From positions 1 through 38,066 of the forward strand of contig CADCDW010000013.1 of assembly GCA_902800325.1 (NCBI GenBank): a stretch of 38,066 nt of DNA, given 5' to 3'. Positions 16,895 through 25,162 of the stretch are shown here, piece after piece. The position numbers and the translations under genes were made by a program. Positions within the stretch are counted from its first letter, which is position 1; every line of letters begins with the position of its first letter. The notes under the pieces were generated by a model that saw only the letters and a list, made by a program, of their open reading frames with translations, was not told the DNA's origin and searched no databases. Source of the stretch: an uncultured Lachnospiraceae bacterium (GTDB lineage: Bacteria > Bacillota > Clostridia > Lachnospirales > Lachnospiraceae).

Positions 16895-18031
16895 ATGAAA
16901 AATAAAAACGGTATTATTAAAAAAATAATGTCAGATCCTGTGCTTATTGCAGCATGGGTTCTGGCATTTATATCTGTATTTTTTACAAGACCGGATAAGG
17001 AATACCTCTCATATATTGACTGGCGTTCACTGGGAATACTCTGGGGACTTATGGTTGTGATACAAGGGTTAAAGGAAAACAGTGTATTTGATATCATCGG
17101 AAACTATCTTCTTGGACGAGTGAAAAAAGGCTGGCAGCTTGCAGCAATTTTTATATTCCTTTGCTTTTTCGGAGGTATGCTTATTACCAATGATGTTGCG
17201 CTTATAACCTTTGTTCCGTTTGCGATTATGATTTTGAAAAGCTGCGGCATGGAGAAAATGGCACTTCGGGTTATAGTACTTCAGACCATAGCGGCAAATC
17301 TTGGAAGCATGCTAACACCGATTGGTAATCCTCAAAATCTTTACCTTTACGGACTGACAGGTATATCGATTGATGAATTTATAATATGGATGCTTCCATA
17401 TACGCTTTTGGCTTTGGTTTTGTTAATTGTCGGAATTGTGTTTTTGCCCGAAAGAAATAAAGAGATAAATGTGGCTGATAATAAGGGTGGCGATTTGTCC
17501 AAAGGACACACCAAGCCCGGCGATATTATTATATATCTTATTTTATTTGCCCTTGCGGTATTAACCGTGCTTCGTATAGTTCCGTGGTATGTTATGGCTT
17601 TGATTATTTTAGCTGTTGTTTTTATTTTAGATAAAAAGATAATTTTAAGGGCGGACTATATGCTCTTATTGACTTTTATCGGTTTCTTCATATTTATCGG
17701 TAATATGGGACGAGTCGGATATATAAGAGATATGCTGGAAAAGCTTGTGCAGGGTAGGGAGGTATATACTTCCATAATTGCAAGCCAGTTTATCAGTAAT
17801 GTTCCTGCCACACTTTTGCTTTCGGGATTTACCACAAACCATAAAGCTCTTTTGCTTGGTGTAAATCTTGGCGGACTCGGAACGCTTATTGCATCTATGG
17901 CAAGCCTTATATCCTATAAGGCGTTTGCAAATGAATATAAAAATGAAAAGGGTAAATACATACGTGTATTTACTGTCTATAATGTTTTATTCTTAATTGT
18001 TTTACTTGGTATTTATGTAATTTTAAACTGA
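16895..18031 (+). CDS. SLC13/ArsB-type anion permease
   Basis: A 378-residue integral membrane protein with about ten hydrophobic helices. Family marks are WRSLGILWGLMVV near the N-terminus, GGMLITNDVALITFVPF and the Ser/Thr-Pro-rich hairpin NLGSMLTPIGNPQNLYLY, echoed later by SNVPATLLLSG. This is the ion-transporter superfamily pattern (citrate/arsenite/di-acid or YbiR-like). The substrate cannot be read from sequence; no arsR or dicarboxylate genes adjoin it. ATG 16895 lacks a good Shine-Dalgarno sequence, unusual here. A strong terminator follows the stop. Confidence 0.82.
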   Translation: MKNKNGIIKKIMSDPVLIAAWVLAFISVFFTRPDKEYLSYIDWRSLGILWGLMVVIQGLKENSVFDIIGNYLLGRVKKGWQLAAIFIFLCFFGGMLITNDVALITFVPFAIMILKSCGMEKMALRVIVLQTIAANLGSMLTPIGNPQNLYLYGLTGISIDEFIIWMLPYTLLALVLLIVGIVFLPERNKEINVADNKGGDLSKGHTKPGDIIIYLILFALAVLTVLRIVPWYVMALIILAVVFILDKKIILRADYMLLLTFIGFFIFIGNMGRVGYIRDMLEKLVQGREVYTSIIASQFISNVPATLLLSGFTTNHKALLLGVNLGGLGTLIASMASLISYKAFANEYKNEKGKYIRVFTVYNVLFLIVLLGIYVILN

Positions 18032-18052
18032 TTTTATGATATATATAATAAG

Positions 18053-18091
18053 AAAAAAAGCCTTGCAGGTTGCTTTACTGCAGGGCTTTTT
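18053..18091 (+). terminator. Rho-independent terminator after the SLC13 gene
   Basis: A 10-bp stem with one G-T pair (AGCCTTGCAG at 18059-18068 with CTGCAGGGCT at 18078-18087), extended by the A run before and T run after. It isolates the permease gene from the next operon. Confidence 0.88.
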
Positions 18092-18252
18092 ATATGCACA
18101 TAGCCACCGAAAGGAATATTTTTGATGGTTGCTTTTCTGAAAGTTTTTTACCTTACGGGTATGATAATGAAAGGAAATTTGAATTACATTTTTTGCCTTG
18201 TTTTTTTGCTGAATTTATAAAAATTTTAAACAAAGCATATGATAGTGTTGAA

Positions 18253-18287
18253 TTACTACTAATATTTAAAAAATTAGTTAGTAGTAA
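18253..18287. promoter_or_regulatory. Inverted repeat upstream of the SPFH-KptA operon
   Basis: Perfect 10-bp arms TTACTACTAA (18253-18262) and TTAGTAGTAA (18278-18287), 15 bases apart, ending 8 bases before the -35 box. The right arm overlaps TAGTTAGTAGT (18275-18285), which is repeated exactly at 18332-18342 on the other side of the promoter. It could be an operator, perhaps for the NrtR-like protein of the operon. Confidence 0.5.
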
Positions 18288-18295
18288 AATAATAC

Positions 18296-18324
18296 TTGAC
18301 AAAGTATCAAAAGTATACTATTAT
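18296..18324 (+). promoter_or_regulatory. Promoter of the SPFH-KptA operon
   Basis: TTGACA at 18296-18301, a 17-base spacer and TATTAT at 18319-18324, about 80 bases before the first ATG. Related TTAGTAGT elements lie on both sides. Confidence 0.7.
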
Positions 18325-18333
18325 ACATATATA

Positions 18334-18356
18334 GTTAGTAGTGATAATATACTAAC
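18334..18356. promoter_or_regulatory. Dyad in the leader of the SPFH-KptA operon
   Basis: GTTAGTA (18334-18340) and TACTAAC (18350-18356) are perfect inverted arms 9 bases apart, just after the expected transcription start. The position suits a repressor roadblock; it shares the TTAGTA core with the upstream dyad. Confidence 0.5.
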
Positions 18357-18403
18357 GAAACAATGTATTTTTATAAGGCATAAATGCCGGAAAGGAGGAT
18401 ATT

Positions 18404-19519
18404 ATGGGAATACGGTTTAGAAAGTTTCAACCAAATGATTATGTAATGGTGATTAAGGATGGAGATGTAGTTAAGAGGGGCTTAGGCTTGTCAGTCCTTT
18501 ACAGCAGCATGAGAACCAATATATTGGTTGTACCTGCTACAGCATTTGACGGAGCATTTGCTTTTGATGAATTGGTTACTTCTGATTTTCAAACTGTATG
18601 TGTACAGGGAGCTACTACATACATGATAAGTAATTATGATCAGGCAATTAAGATGGCGGATTTTGCATTTGATTCCGGAAAATATGAAAGACAATACGCT
18701 GCGATGAATGTATTAAATAAAAGAATTAATAACATAATCAAGGCAATTGTCATAAGAGAAGTAGGTAAGAGGGATGTCAGGACCATAATAACTCTTGCGG
18801 ACGAAATGGCTATGCTTATATCAAACGGTCTCAGTGAGGATGAAACGATAAAAAGCCTCGGCATCAGAGTTATAGCGGTTAATGTGCTTGGAATAACTGC
18901 TAAGCCTGAAACAAGAAAGGCACTTGAGGCAGCTGCCAGAGAGCAGATACTTAAGGAACAGGATGATGCTATCTACTTAAGAAGAAATGCAGCGATTGAG
19001 CAGGAGAGGATAATAAAAGAAAACGAGCTCAATACGGAGATAAAGGTTGCTGAAAAGGAAAAAGAAAAAAATGAAAAAAAGCAGGAAATGAAGCTGAGTA
19101 TCCAAAGACACGAACTTGCCATGGAGAAGGAAAAGAAGGAAAAGGAGCAGGAGATAAAGAGTGTAGCTCTTGAGGGTGAGCTTGAGCTTGATGAGATGGC
19201 TGCAGCAAGGAAGATAAAGATTAAGCAGCAGGAGATGGAGGAGAAAATTAAGCTTGAGGAAAGGAACAAGGAATACGTTGCCCTTGAGGTTGAAAATGAG
19301 AGATGTAAGGCTGAAGAAAAGGCGTATGCTGTAGCTGCAATGATGAAAGCATATGAAAATGTAAATGTTGCATTGATTGAAGCCTGTGCGCTTGCTCAAA
19401 TGGATCCAAATACTCTTATGGCTAAGGCATTTATGGAACTTGGTGAAAATGCCGGAAAAATAGGAACTCTTAATATGACTCCGGATTTGCTTGAGACTAT
19501 AATACAAAAAAATAAATAA
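18404..19519 (+). CDS. Cytosolic SPFH/band-7 domain protein
   Basis: A 371-residue protein without signal peptide or transmembrane helix. The first 170 residues fit an SPFH domain (YVMVIKDGDVVKRGLG, TTYMISNYDQAIKMADFAF, the helix IREVGKRDVRTIITLADEM and GIRVIAVNVLGI). From about residue 185 to 300 there is a very charged coiled coil rich in Glu and Lys, then a short helical end. SPFH proteins assemble into large rings or scaffolds. ATG 18404 follows a strong AAAGGAGG site (18391-18398). It is the first gene of the operon; since it lacks a membrane anchor it may form a soluble scaffold for the downstream enzymes, an inference. Confidence 0.88.
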   Translation: MGIRFRKFQPNDYVMVIKDGDVVKRGLGLSVLYSSMRTNILVVPATAFDGAFAFDELVTSDFQTVCVQGATTYMISNYDQAIKMADFAFDSGKYERQYAAMNVLNKRINNIIKAIVIREVGKRDVRTIITLADEMAMLISNGLSEDETIKSLGIRVIAVNVLGITAKPETRKALEAAAREQILKEQDDAIYLRRNAAIEQERIIKENELNTEIKVAEKEKEKNEKKQEMKLSIQRHELAMEKEKKEKEQEIKSVALEGELELDEMAAARKIKIKQQEMEEKIKLEERNKEYVALEVENERCKAEEKAYAVAAMMKAYENVNVALIEACALAQMDPNTLMAKAFMELGENAGKIGTLNMTPDLLETIIQKNK

Positions 19520-19591
19520 CAGGCATCAGCGATATTAAAGGACACAGGAATTGCAACCAAAGCATATAAAAATAAGGAAGGAGGGCAGGCT

Positions 19592-20518
19592 ATGGACAGA
19601 GGCATGAATAAGATAATCATAGTAAAAAGGAAAACTAGACTTGAGGACTTGAAAAAAAGATATAATACCATAGAACAGGCAAGATTTTATGTTGAACATT
19701 TGGGTGCTGATTTTGGTGACTATGAGTTAGAGCATAATAATTACTACTGTGCGTTAAAGAAGGTTCATGAGCTTGCCCAACCTTATGCGAGAATTCAGGA
19801 GATAGACAGAGAGTATGTTCCAAATATGATATTTGGAGCGAAGGATATAATCATAGCAGTGGGTCAGGACGGACTTGTTGCAAATGTTATGAAGTATCTG
19901 GATGGTCAACCGCTTATAGGCATTAATCCCGATACAAAAAGATGGAGCGGAGAGCTGCTTCCTTTTGAGCCGGAAGACGCATGCAGGATAATTCCAAAGG
20001 TTGTAAAAGGAGAATTTGATGAAAGAAAAGTTACAATGGGTAAGGCGGAAACCAAGGATGGACAGATACTCTATGCCGTAAATGATTTTTTCGTGGGAAT
20101 AAATAATCATACTTCCGCAAGGTATCATATGTGTTATAATGGTATAGTAGAAAATCAGTCATCCTCCGGTGTAATCATATCAACCGGACTTGGAATGACC
20201 GGCTGGCATAAATCTGTTATGGCAGAGCTTCGCGGTATGGCAAAGGCGTTTAAGCTTGGTGATGTACCGGAGCCATCCTACAGCTGGGACTGTGGGCAGC
20301 TTACATTTCAGGTAAGAGAACCGTATCCGAGTAAGTTTACACAGACCGGACTTGTATATGGTCGTGTTACGGCAAAGGATAGTCTTACATTTGTATCGGG
20401 TATGCCGGAAAACGGAGTGGTATTTTCAGATGGAATACTTGAGGATTCCATAGATTTTAATTCGGGAATGGAATTAAAAGTAAGCGTGGCCGATCGGGAA
20501 GGAAGACTCGTTGTATAG
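19592..20518 (+). CDS. Divergent NAD kinase-like protein
   Basis: A 308-residue protein with an ATP-NAD kinase core: IIAVGQDGLVANV at residues 87-99 takes the place of the usual GGDGT loop (G91, Q92, D93, G94, so the catalytic Asp remains), GINPDTKRWSG follows, then NDFFVGINNHTSARYHM for the NAD-binding NE/ND region and SSGVIISTGLGMTGW for the second nucleotide loop. The first 75 residues are an extension unlike housekeeping NAD kinase. AAGGAGGG (19578-19585) precedes ATG 19592. It probably phosphorylates NAD(H) or a related dinucleotide. In an operon with an NAD-consuming phosphotransferase it may use or tune a local NAD pool. Q in place of the second Gly is a real departure. Confidence 0.82.
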   Translation: MDRGMNKIIIVKRKTRLEDLKKRYNTIEQARFYVEHLGADFGDYELEHNNYYCALKKVHELAQPYARIQEIDREYVPNMIFGAKDIIIAVGQDGLVANVMKYLDGQPLIGINPDTKRWSGELLPFEPEDACRIIPKVVKGEFDERKVTMGKAETKDGQILYAVNDFFVGINNHTSARYHMCYNGIVENQSSSGVIISTGLGMTGWHKSVMAELRGMAKAFKLGDVPEPSYSWDCGQLTFQVREPYPSKFTQTGLVYGRVTAKDSLTFVSGMPENGVVFSDGILEDSIDFNSGMELKVSVADREGRLVV

Positions 20519-20536
20519 GAAGAGAGGATGATTAAT

Positions 20537-20665
20537 ATGGAAGAAATAAAATCATATAAAGAGATAAGAGAAGTTTATAATCAGGATAGCATAAGGGTTT
20601 ATCAGTCTTATTGTGAAAGTATATCAATAGAAAGAGAGGAAGAACCAAAGTATGAAGGGATATGA
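20537..20665 (+). CDS. 42-residue ORF resembling the N-terminus of DUF4291 proteins
   Basis: The ORF begins MEEIKSYKEIREVYNQ and continues DSIRVYQSYCESIS, then ends after an acidic tail. The IREVYNQDSIRVYQSYC stretch is like the first 30 residues of DUF4291 proteins as I recall them (IR-YD-DTI-VYQAYS), which are normally about 190-200 residues. GAAGAGAGG lies before the start, and the 3' end overlaps the NrtR-like start codon by 14 bases. It may be a decayed gene whose 5' end was kept for translational coupling, or a genuine small protein. An in-frame ATG at 20528 is possible. Confidence 0.55.
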   Translation: MEEIKSYKEIREVYNQDSIRVYQSYCESISIEREEEPKYEGI

Positions 20666-21320
20666 TTCGTCATTATATGAAAAAATGTCTGTAGCGGTTG
20701 ACCTGCTTGTATTTACCATTGAGGACGACAAGCTTCAACTTCTTATGATAGAAAGGGAGGAGGAACCGTTTGCAGGGATGCTGGCACTCCCGGGAGTGTT
20801 TGTCGGAATAGATGAGACTCTTGATGAAGCGGTGAGGCGTGGTATAAAGGAAGAAACAGGACTTGAGGATATTTACTTTGAACAGCTTTATACCTTCGGA
20901 GATGTGGACAGGGATCCGAGAATGAGAATCATATCAGTTGCATATATGGCGCTTCTGCCTGTTGAGAAGCTTGCATTCAGGCCCGGTGAGCGTGTAGCGG
21001 GTGCATGGCTTGTGGATGTAGAGGATTTACTTGCCGGTGATGAAGAGCTGGCATTTGACCATAAGGAGATTATAGATTATGCAAGGTGGAGGCTGGCAAA
21101 CAAGGTTGAGTATACTGACATAGCATTTCACCTTGTAGATAAAATGTTTACACTGCCGGAGCTTCAAAGGGTTTATGAAATCCTTCTCGGAAAGAAACTG
21201 TATAAAGCAAACTTCCGTAAGAAGATAGCTGGTATGGTTGAGGAAACCGAATACATGACAACAGGAGATGCCCATAGACCAAGCCGACTTTATGTGATGG
21301 TGGAGGAAGACGAGGAGTAA
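20652..21320 (+). CDS. NrtR-like regulator: degenerate Nudix domain plus winged helix
   Basis: A 222-residue protein. Residues about 10-140 are a Nudix fold; the box region PGVFVGIDETLDEAV then RRGIKEETGL lacks two standard residues (V49 where Gly is usual and G64 where the first metal-binding Glu is usual), while E67 and E68 remain. Residues about 150-215 form a C-terminal winged-helix segment (FTLPELQRVYEILLGKKLYK, NFRKKIAGMVE). This two-part layout is that of NrtR repressors of NAD metabolism, which bind ADP-ribose with a usually inactive Nudix domain. Location between an NAD kinase homologue and KptA supports control of this operon through the TTAGTA dyads at 18253-18356. An ADP-ribose hydrolase is the alternative. 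Confidence 0.85.
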   Translation: MKGYDSSLYEKMSVAVDLLVFTIEDDKLQLLMIEREEEPFAGMLALPGVFVGIDETLDEAVRRGIKEETGLEDIYFEQLYTFGDVDRDPRMRIISVAYMALLPVEKLAFRPGERVAGAWLVDVEDLLAGDEELAFDHKEIIDYARWRLANKVEYTDIAFHLVDKMFTLPELQRVYEILLGKKLYKANFRKKIAGMVEETEYMTTGDAHRPSRLYVMVEEDEE

Positions 21321-21341
21321 AAAGGCGAATGGAGAAAACAA

Positions 21342-23357
21342 ATGAGTAAGAATTTTGATAAGTATTTTGACGGCGACGGTAATGTGCGAGAGGAGATAAC
21401 AGCGGACAACCTCTGGCTTAAGTATCTGACCGAAACAGATAACATATATGTAAATGCCGAGCGTGTAAAAAGCATAAATGCTATATCCGGAAGAGAAACC
21501 ATCGAGTATGTTATGAGAACACTGGATATACTTGATGAGCTCATAGCTGATGAGAATACGTTAAAGCGTATAATAAGTGAGGTTTTGAAGTGGTCCGAGG
21601 TGGCTAAGGGAGGACTTGAGAAAGAAAGACGCACTTGGAAAGATAAGGGATATGCTCTTGATATACATAATGAGGCTTCGGCAAGCATATACGCTGAAAA
21701 TCACATAACCGACGAAAGTTCATCTGATGAAGAAAAAAACAGATGTCGGTTGATTTATATACTTATTAAAACTCATGGACTTATCGGACAGTGCATCAGA
21801 GGTGAAATTCCGGTAAGTCATAACAGAGAGTTACTTTTATTGAATGCATTAACGGATGAAGATATTAAAGGTCTTTTGCTTATATTAAATGAGTGTATTA
21901 TCAGAGCAGTCAGCGATGATATATGGACCTCGATTAAGGGCGATGTTAAGGTGCTTATAGACAGGATACCGGATGGTGATCTGTCGGAGTATTCCGCAAA
22001 ATACCGTTTGGAGAAGCTTTGTCCGAGAGAGATAGATATATACGATGACGATGCAGAGTTTTTTGAAAAAAATGTTTTCTCAAAGTATGAGCTGTGGTAT
22101 TTTACTTCGGCTCTTTCTGATTTTGATATGGGACAGATAAAAACCGTTATCAAAAATGTATTGAAGCAGCTTGAGGATAAAAATGTACGTCATCTTAATT
22201 TTAAGCCGCTTGCTGATTCTCTTTATTATGATTATGAGGGAAAGAAGCATATTAATGTGTATAAGAAAAGAATAATTGAAAAGTATATTTTGGATGCATC
22301 GGTTCAAAATGTAAATTTGGATGTTTCGATTGAAAACGGTGCTGCATTTGTCAATTTTAAATTCTCACCTGTGTGTGAAAAGCTTATTGACTTTTGTGTG
22401 GAGGCGGAGCGTTCGGGATTGCTTACATTTGAGAAAAGTATCATTGTGCTATACGATATGTTCGGTTTTAGAAGAGATGCCTTTGACAGGCTTAACAATG
22501 AGGATAAGTATCTCGATACGATGAATGATGTGGCATCAAGTACAAAGGATGGAATTATTAATTATGTGGTTGGTGAAAGTGTGGTTGACGTCGGTTCAGG
22601 TGGGGGAATACTTCTCGACCGCTTGCAGGAAAAATATCCCGAAAAGACAATTATCGGAACGGATATTTCGACAAATGTAATTGATGCCTTGAATCAAAAA
22701 AAGAAAAAGGAAGGCCGCAGCTGGAATGTCAGAGTACATAATTTTGTGGACTGCCCGCTTGAAGAAAAGGTTGACAGCATTATATTTTCATCCATACTCC
22801 ATGAGATATATTCCTATACCGAGGGCGCAAACGGAAAGTTTGATACAGAAAGTGTGAGACGCGCTTTAAGATATGCGTATGACAGTCTTAACTTTGGAGG
22901 AAGGATAATCATAAGAGACGGTATAAAAACCGATAGTAGTGAGTTAAGAAAGCTTATATTTAAGGATAAATCCGGACTTGACTTTTTCAAAAATTATACC
23001 CATGATTTTAAAGGACTTAAAGACATATCCGATGAGAAAAAGGTTAGTTTTACAGATGAGGAATCACTTACGGTAATCGGGGACATTAATTTTATACGTG
23101 AGTTTATGTACACCTATACCTGGGGTACGGAAAGCTATGCTCACGAAGTACAGGAGCAATTCGGATATTTTACACTTGCTGAATATAAGACATTTTTTGA
23201 AGAACTGGGTGCAAGAATTATTTGTGCGGATGAGCTTCTCGAACCGGGCTATCCGGATAATCTGAATAAGTATCTTACACTTACTGATGTTGACGGAAAC
23301 GAGGTTGAATATCCTGCATCAAATTGTATTGTAGTGGTGGAGAAAAAGTATCAGTAA
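21342..23357 (+). CDS. Large protein with C-terminal class I SAM methyltransferase domain
   Basis: A 671-residue protein. Residues about 405-600 form a Rossmann methyltransferase: motif I VVDVGSGGG (D416), acidic loop IIGTDIST, then SIIFSSILHEIYSY and the later strand FGGRIIIRDG. The first 400 residues are mostly helical and I do not recognise a family; features include ISGRETIEYVMRTLDILDE near the start. The C-terminal 70 residues (from about YFTLAEYKTFFEELGA) complete the domain. ATG 21342 follows GGAG, 21 bases after the NrtR-like gene. Substrate unknown; RNA ends or small nucleotides are suggested by the operon only. Confidence 0.8.
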   Translation: MSKNFDKYFDGDGNVREEITADNLWLKYLTETDNIYVNAERVKSINAISGRETIEYVMRTLDILDELIADENTLKRIISEVLKWSEVAKGGLEKERRTWKDKGYALDIHNEASASIYAENHITDESSSDEEKNRCRLIYILIKTHGLIGQCIRGEIPVSHNRELLLLNALTDEDIKGLLLILNECIIRAVSDDIWTSIKGDVKVLIDRIPDGDLSEYSAKYRLEKLCPREIDIYDDDAEFFEKNVFSKYELWYFTSALSDFDMGQIKTVIKNVLKQLEDKNVRHLNFKPLADSLYYDYEGKKHINVYKKRIIEKYILDASVQNVNLDVSIENGAAFVNFKFSPVCEKLIDFCVEAERSGLLTFEKSIIVLYDMFGFRRDAFDRLNNEDKYLDTMNDVASSTKDGIINYVVGESVVDVGSGGGILLDRLQEKYPEKTIIGTDISTNVIDALNQKKKKEGRSWNVRVHNFVDCPLEEKVDSIIFSSILHEIYSYTEGANGKFDTESVRRALRYAYDSLNFGGRIIIRDGIKTDSSELRKLIFKDKSGLDFFKNYTHDFKGLKDISDEKKVSFTDEESLTVIGDINFIREFMYTYTWGTESYAHEVQEQFGYFTLAEYKTFFEELGARIICADELLEPGYPDNLNKYLTLTDVDGNEVEYPASNCIVVVEKKYQ

Positions 23358-23377
23358 AATTTAAAGAGGAAATATAT

Positions 23378-24403
23378 ATGGATTTCAAACAGCTGCTTTC
23401 AACAACTGAATATTCCTTTCTAAAAACCAATCCTCGCTTGGCTAAACGGATTATTTTACTTGGTGTAGGCGGAAGCTATGCATACGGAACCAATAACGAG
23501 AACAGCGATATAGATTTCAGAGGCATTACTCTAAATCTTCCGTCTGACATTTTAGGATTGACGGAGTTTGAGCAGTATGAGGATGACAAGACGGATACGG
23601 TTATTTATTCATTTAATAAGATTGTCAGGCTGCTTCTTGATTGCAATCCCAATACTATTGAACTGCTTGGACTTGATGATGATCAGTATCTGATTAAGAC
23701 TTCGCTTGGACAGGAGCTTTTGGATAACAAGGATTTATTTTTGTCAAAGAGGGCTGCGAAATCCTTTGGAGGTTATGCAAGCGCCCAATTAAGAAGATTG
23801 CAAAATGCTATAGCAAGGGATTCCTTGCCGCAACAGGAGCGGGAGCAGCACATTTATAATTCTGTGAAAAATGCGCTGGAGGATTTTGCCAGACGCAATG
23901 AAATGTTTGATAAAGGTAATATAAATATTTACATAGATAAGTCGGATAATCCGGAGCTTGAGACGGAAATTTTTGTGGATGCGGATTATAAGCACCTGCC
24001 GCTTAGGGATTATGAGGGTATGCTTGGCGCTATGAACAGCGTAATCAGGGATTACGATAAGATTGGCAAGCGCAATAAAAAGAAGGATGATAATCATCTC
24101 AATAAGCATGCTATGCATCTGGTGAGGCTTTTCATGATGGCGATAGACATATTGGAAAAGGGTGAAATAAGAACTCACAGAACTGATGATTTGGAGCTCT
24201 TAAGAAGCATAAGACGGGGAGATTTTCAAAAAGCTGACAGGACATATTCGGATGAATTTTATGCATTGTTGTCCGATTATGAAAAGAGGCTTGAGACTGC
24301 TACAAACAATACAAAGCTTCCGGATAATCCTGATATGGAAAAGGTTGAAAGATTTGTTGAGTATATGAACAAAAAAGCGATTGAGGGTGAATTTGGTGAG
24401 TGA
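23378..24403 (+). CDS. RlaP-type nucleotidyltransferase (first copy)
   Basis: A 341-residue protein with a polymerase-beta-type nucleotidyltransferase centre: GVGGSYAYG (G32, S33) followed by NSDIDFRGI (D44, D46), then helices with NPNTIELLGLD and the C-terminal KHAMHLVRLFMMAIDIL. This matches the predicted nucleotidyltransferase family PF10127 (RlaP), associated with RNA ligase and RNA repair genes. I chose ATG 23378, with AGAGGA upstream; extension to 23324 would overlap the methyltransferase gene. It overlaps the next nucleotidyltransferase gene by 8 bases. RNA 3'-end nucleotide addition or nucleotidylation of a protein or RNA are both possible. Confidence 0.82.
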   Translation: MDFKQLLSTTEYSFLKTNPRLAKRIILLGVGGSYAYGTNNENSDIDFRGITLNLPSDILGLTEFEQYEDDKTDTVIYSFNKIVRLLLDCNPNTIELLGLDDDQYLIKTSLGQELLDNKDLFLSKRAAKSFGGYASAQLRRLQNAIARDSLPQQEREQHIYNSVKNALEDFARRNEMFDKGNINIYIDKSDNPELETEIFVDADYKHLPLRDYEGMLGAMNSVIRDYDKIGKRNKKKDDNHLNKHAMHLVRLFMMAIDILEKGEIRTHRTDDLELLRSIRRGDFQKADRTYSDEFYALLSDYEKRLETATNNTKLPDNPDMEKVERFVEYMNKKAIEGEFGE

Positions 24404-25160
24404 CATAAGAAATGAGATTTTAGATAAGCTGTCAGAGATAGAAGAAAAAGAAAATGTCAGAATTATCTATGCGGTAGAGTCTAGCAGCAGGGCGTGGGGA
24501 GTTGAGTCTCCTGACAGTGATTACGATGTAAGGTTCATTTATATCAGAAATAAGGAGGATTATCTTAAGCTTCAGGAGATGAGAGATGTCATCGAATGGC
24601 AGCTTGATAATGTACTTGATATAAACGGATGGGATTTGAAGAAAACTCTTATACAGTTTCATAAGGGCAACGCGACCTTATTTGAGTGGGCCAATTCACC
24701 GATAGTTTATAAGAAATCGGATGAATGGCAGGTAGTCTATGAGGGCGCAAAAAAATATTTTTCCAGGAAGATTGCCCTATATCATTATTACGGAACTGCA
24801 AATAATACATTTAAACAATACCTGCAGGATGATGTCGTAAGGTATAAGAAGTATATTTATGCCCTGCGGCCTCTTTTGGCATGTAAGTATATTGAGGATA
24901 ATCATTCTATACCACCGGTTAGATTTGATGAGCTGCTTATGCAAAAATTACCGGAGGATTTATCGGATGAGATAGATAAGATGCTTGACATAAAATCAAG
25001 AAGTGATGAAAAGGATCTGAATCCGCAGCTTCCTGTGATTAAGAGTTATATTGAAAATGAGATAAACAGATATGAGCAGTTGATAAAAACTATGGATGAT
25101 GACAGGACAGCAGATTGGGAAACTCTTAATAAATTATTTTTAGAAATATTGGAGGGATGA
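24396..25160 (+). CDS. RlaP-type nucleotidyltransferase (second, divergent copy)
   Basis: A 254-residue protein with the centre [11 protein letters not shown] (S30, S31) and [13 protein letters not shown] (D42, D44), followed by [20 protein letters not shown] and a helical C-terminus. It belongs to the same PF10127-like superfamily as the preceding gene but the two share little beyond the motif, so this is not a recent duplication. I chose GTG 24396, 8 bases after GAGGG and overlapping the upstream stop; TTG 24381 is a weaker option. The gene overlaps or abuts kptA, indicating coupled translation. Both copies keep the metal-binding Asp pair and should be active. Confidence 0.82.
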   Translation: MSDIRNEILDKLSEIEEKENVRIIYAVESSSRAWGVESPDSDYDVRFIYIRNKEDYLKLQEMRDVIEWQLDNVLDINGWDLKKTLIQFHKGNATLFEWANSPIVYKKSDEWQVVYEGAKKYFSRKIALYHYYGTANNTFKQYLQDDVVRYKKYIYALRPLLACKYIEDNHSIPPVRFDELLMQKLPEDLSDEIDKMLDIKSRSDEKDLNPQLPVIKSYIENEINRYEQLIKTMDDDRTADWETLNKLFLEILEG

Positions 25161-25162
25161 TA

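Noticed and set aside
18070..18420. A 116-codon open frame between the SLC13 terminator and the SPFH gene
   Set aside because: It begins inside the terminator loop, runs through the promoter and dyads, overlaps the SPFH start and has no family resemblance.
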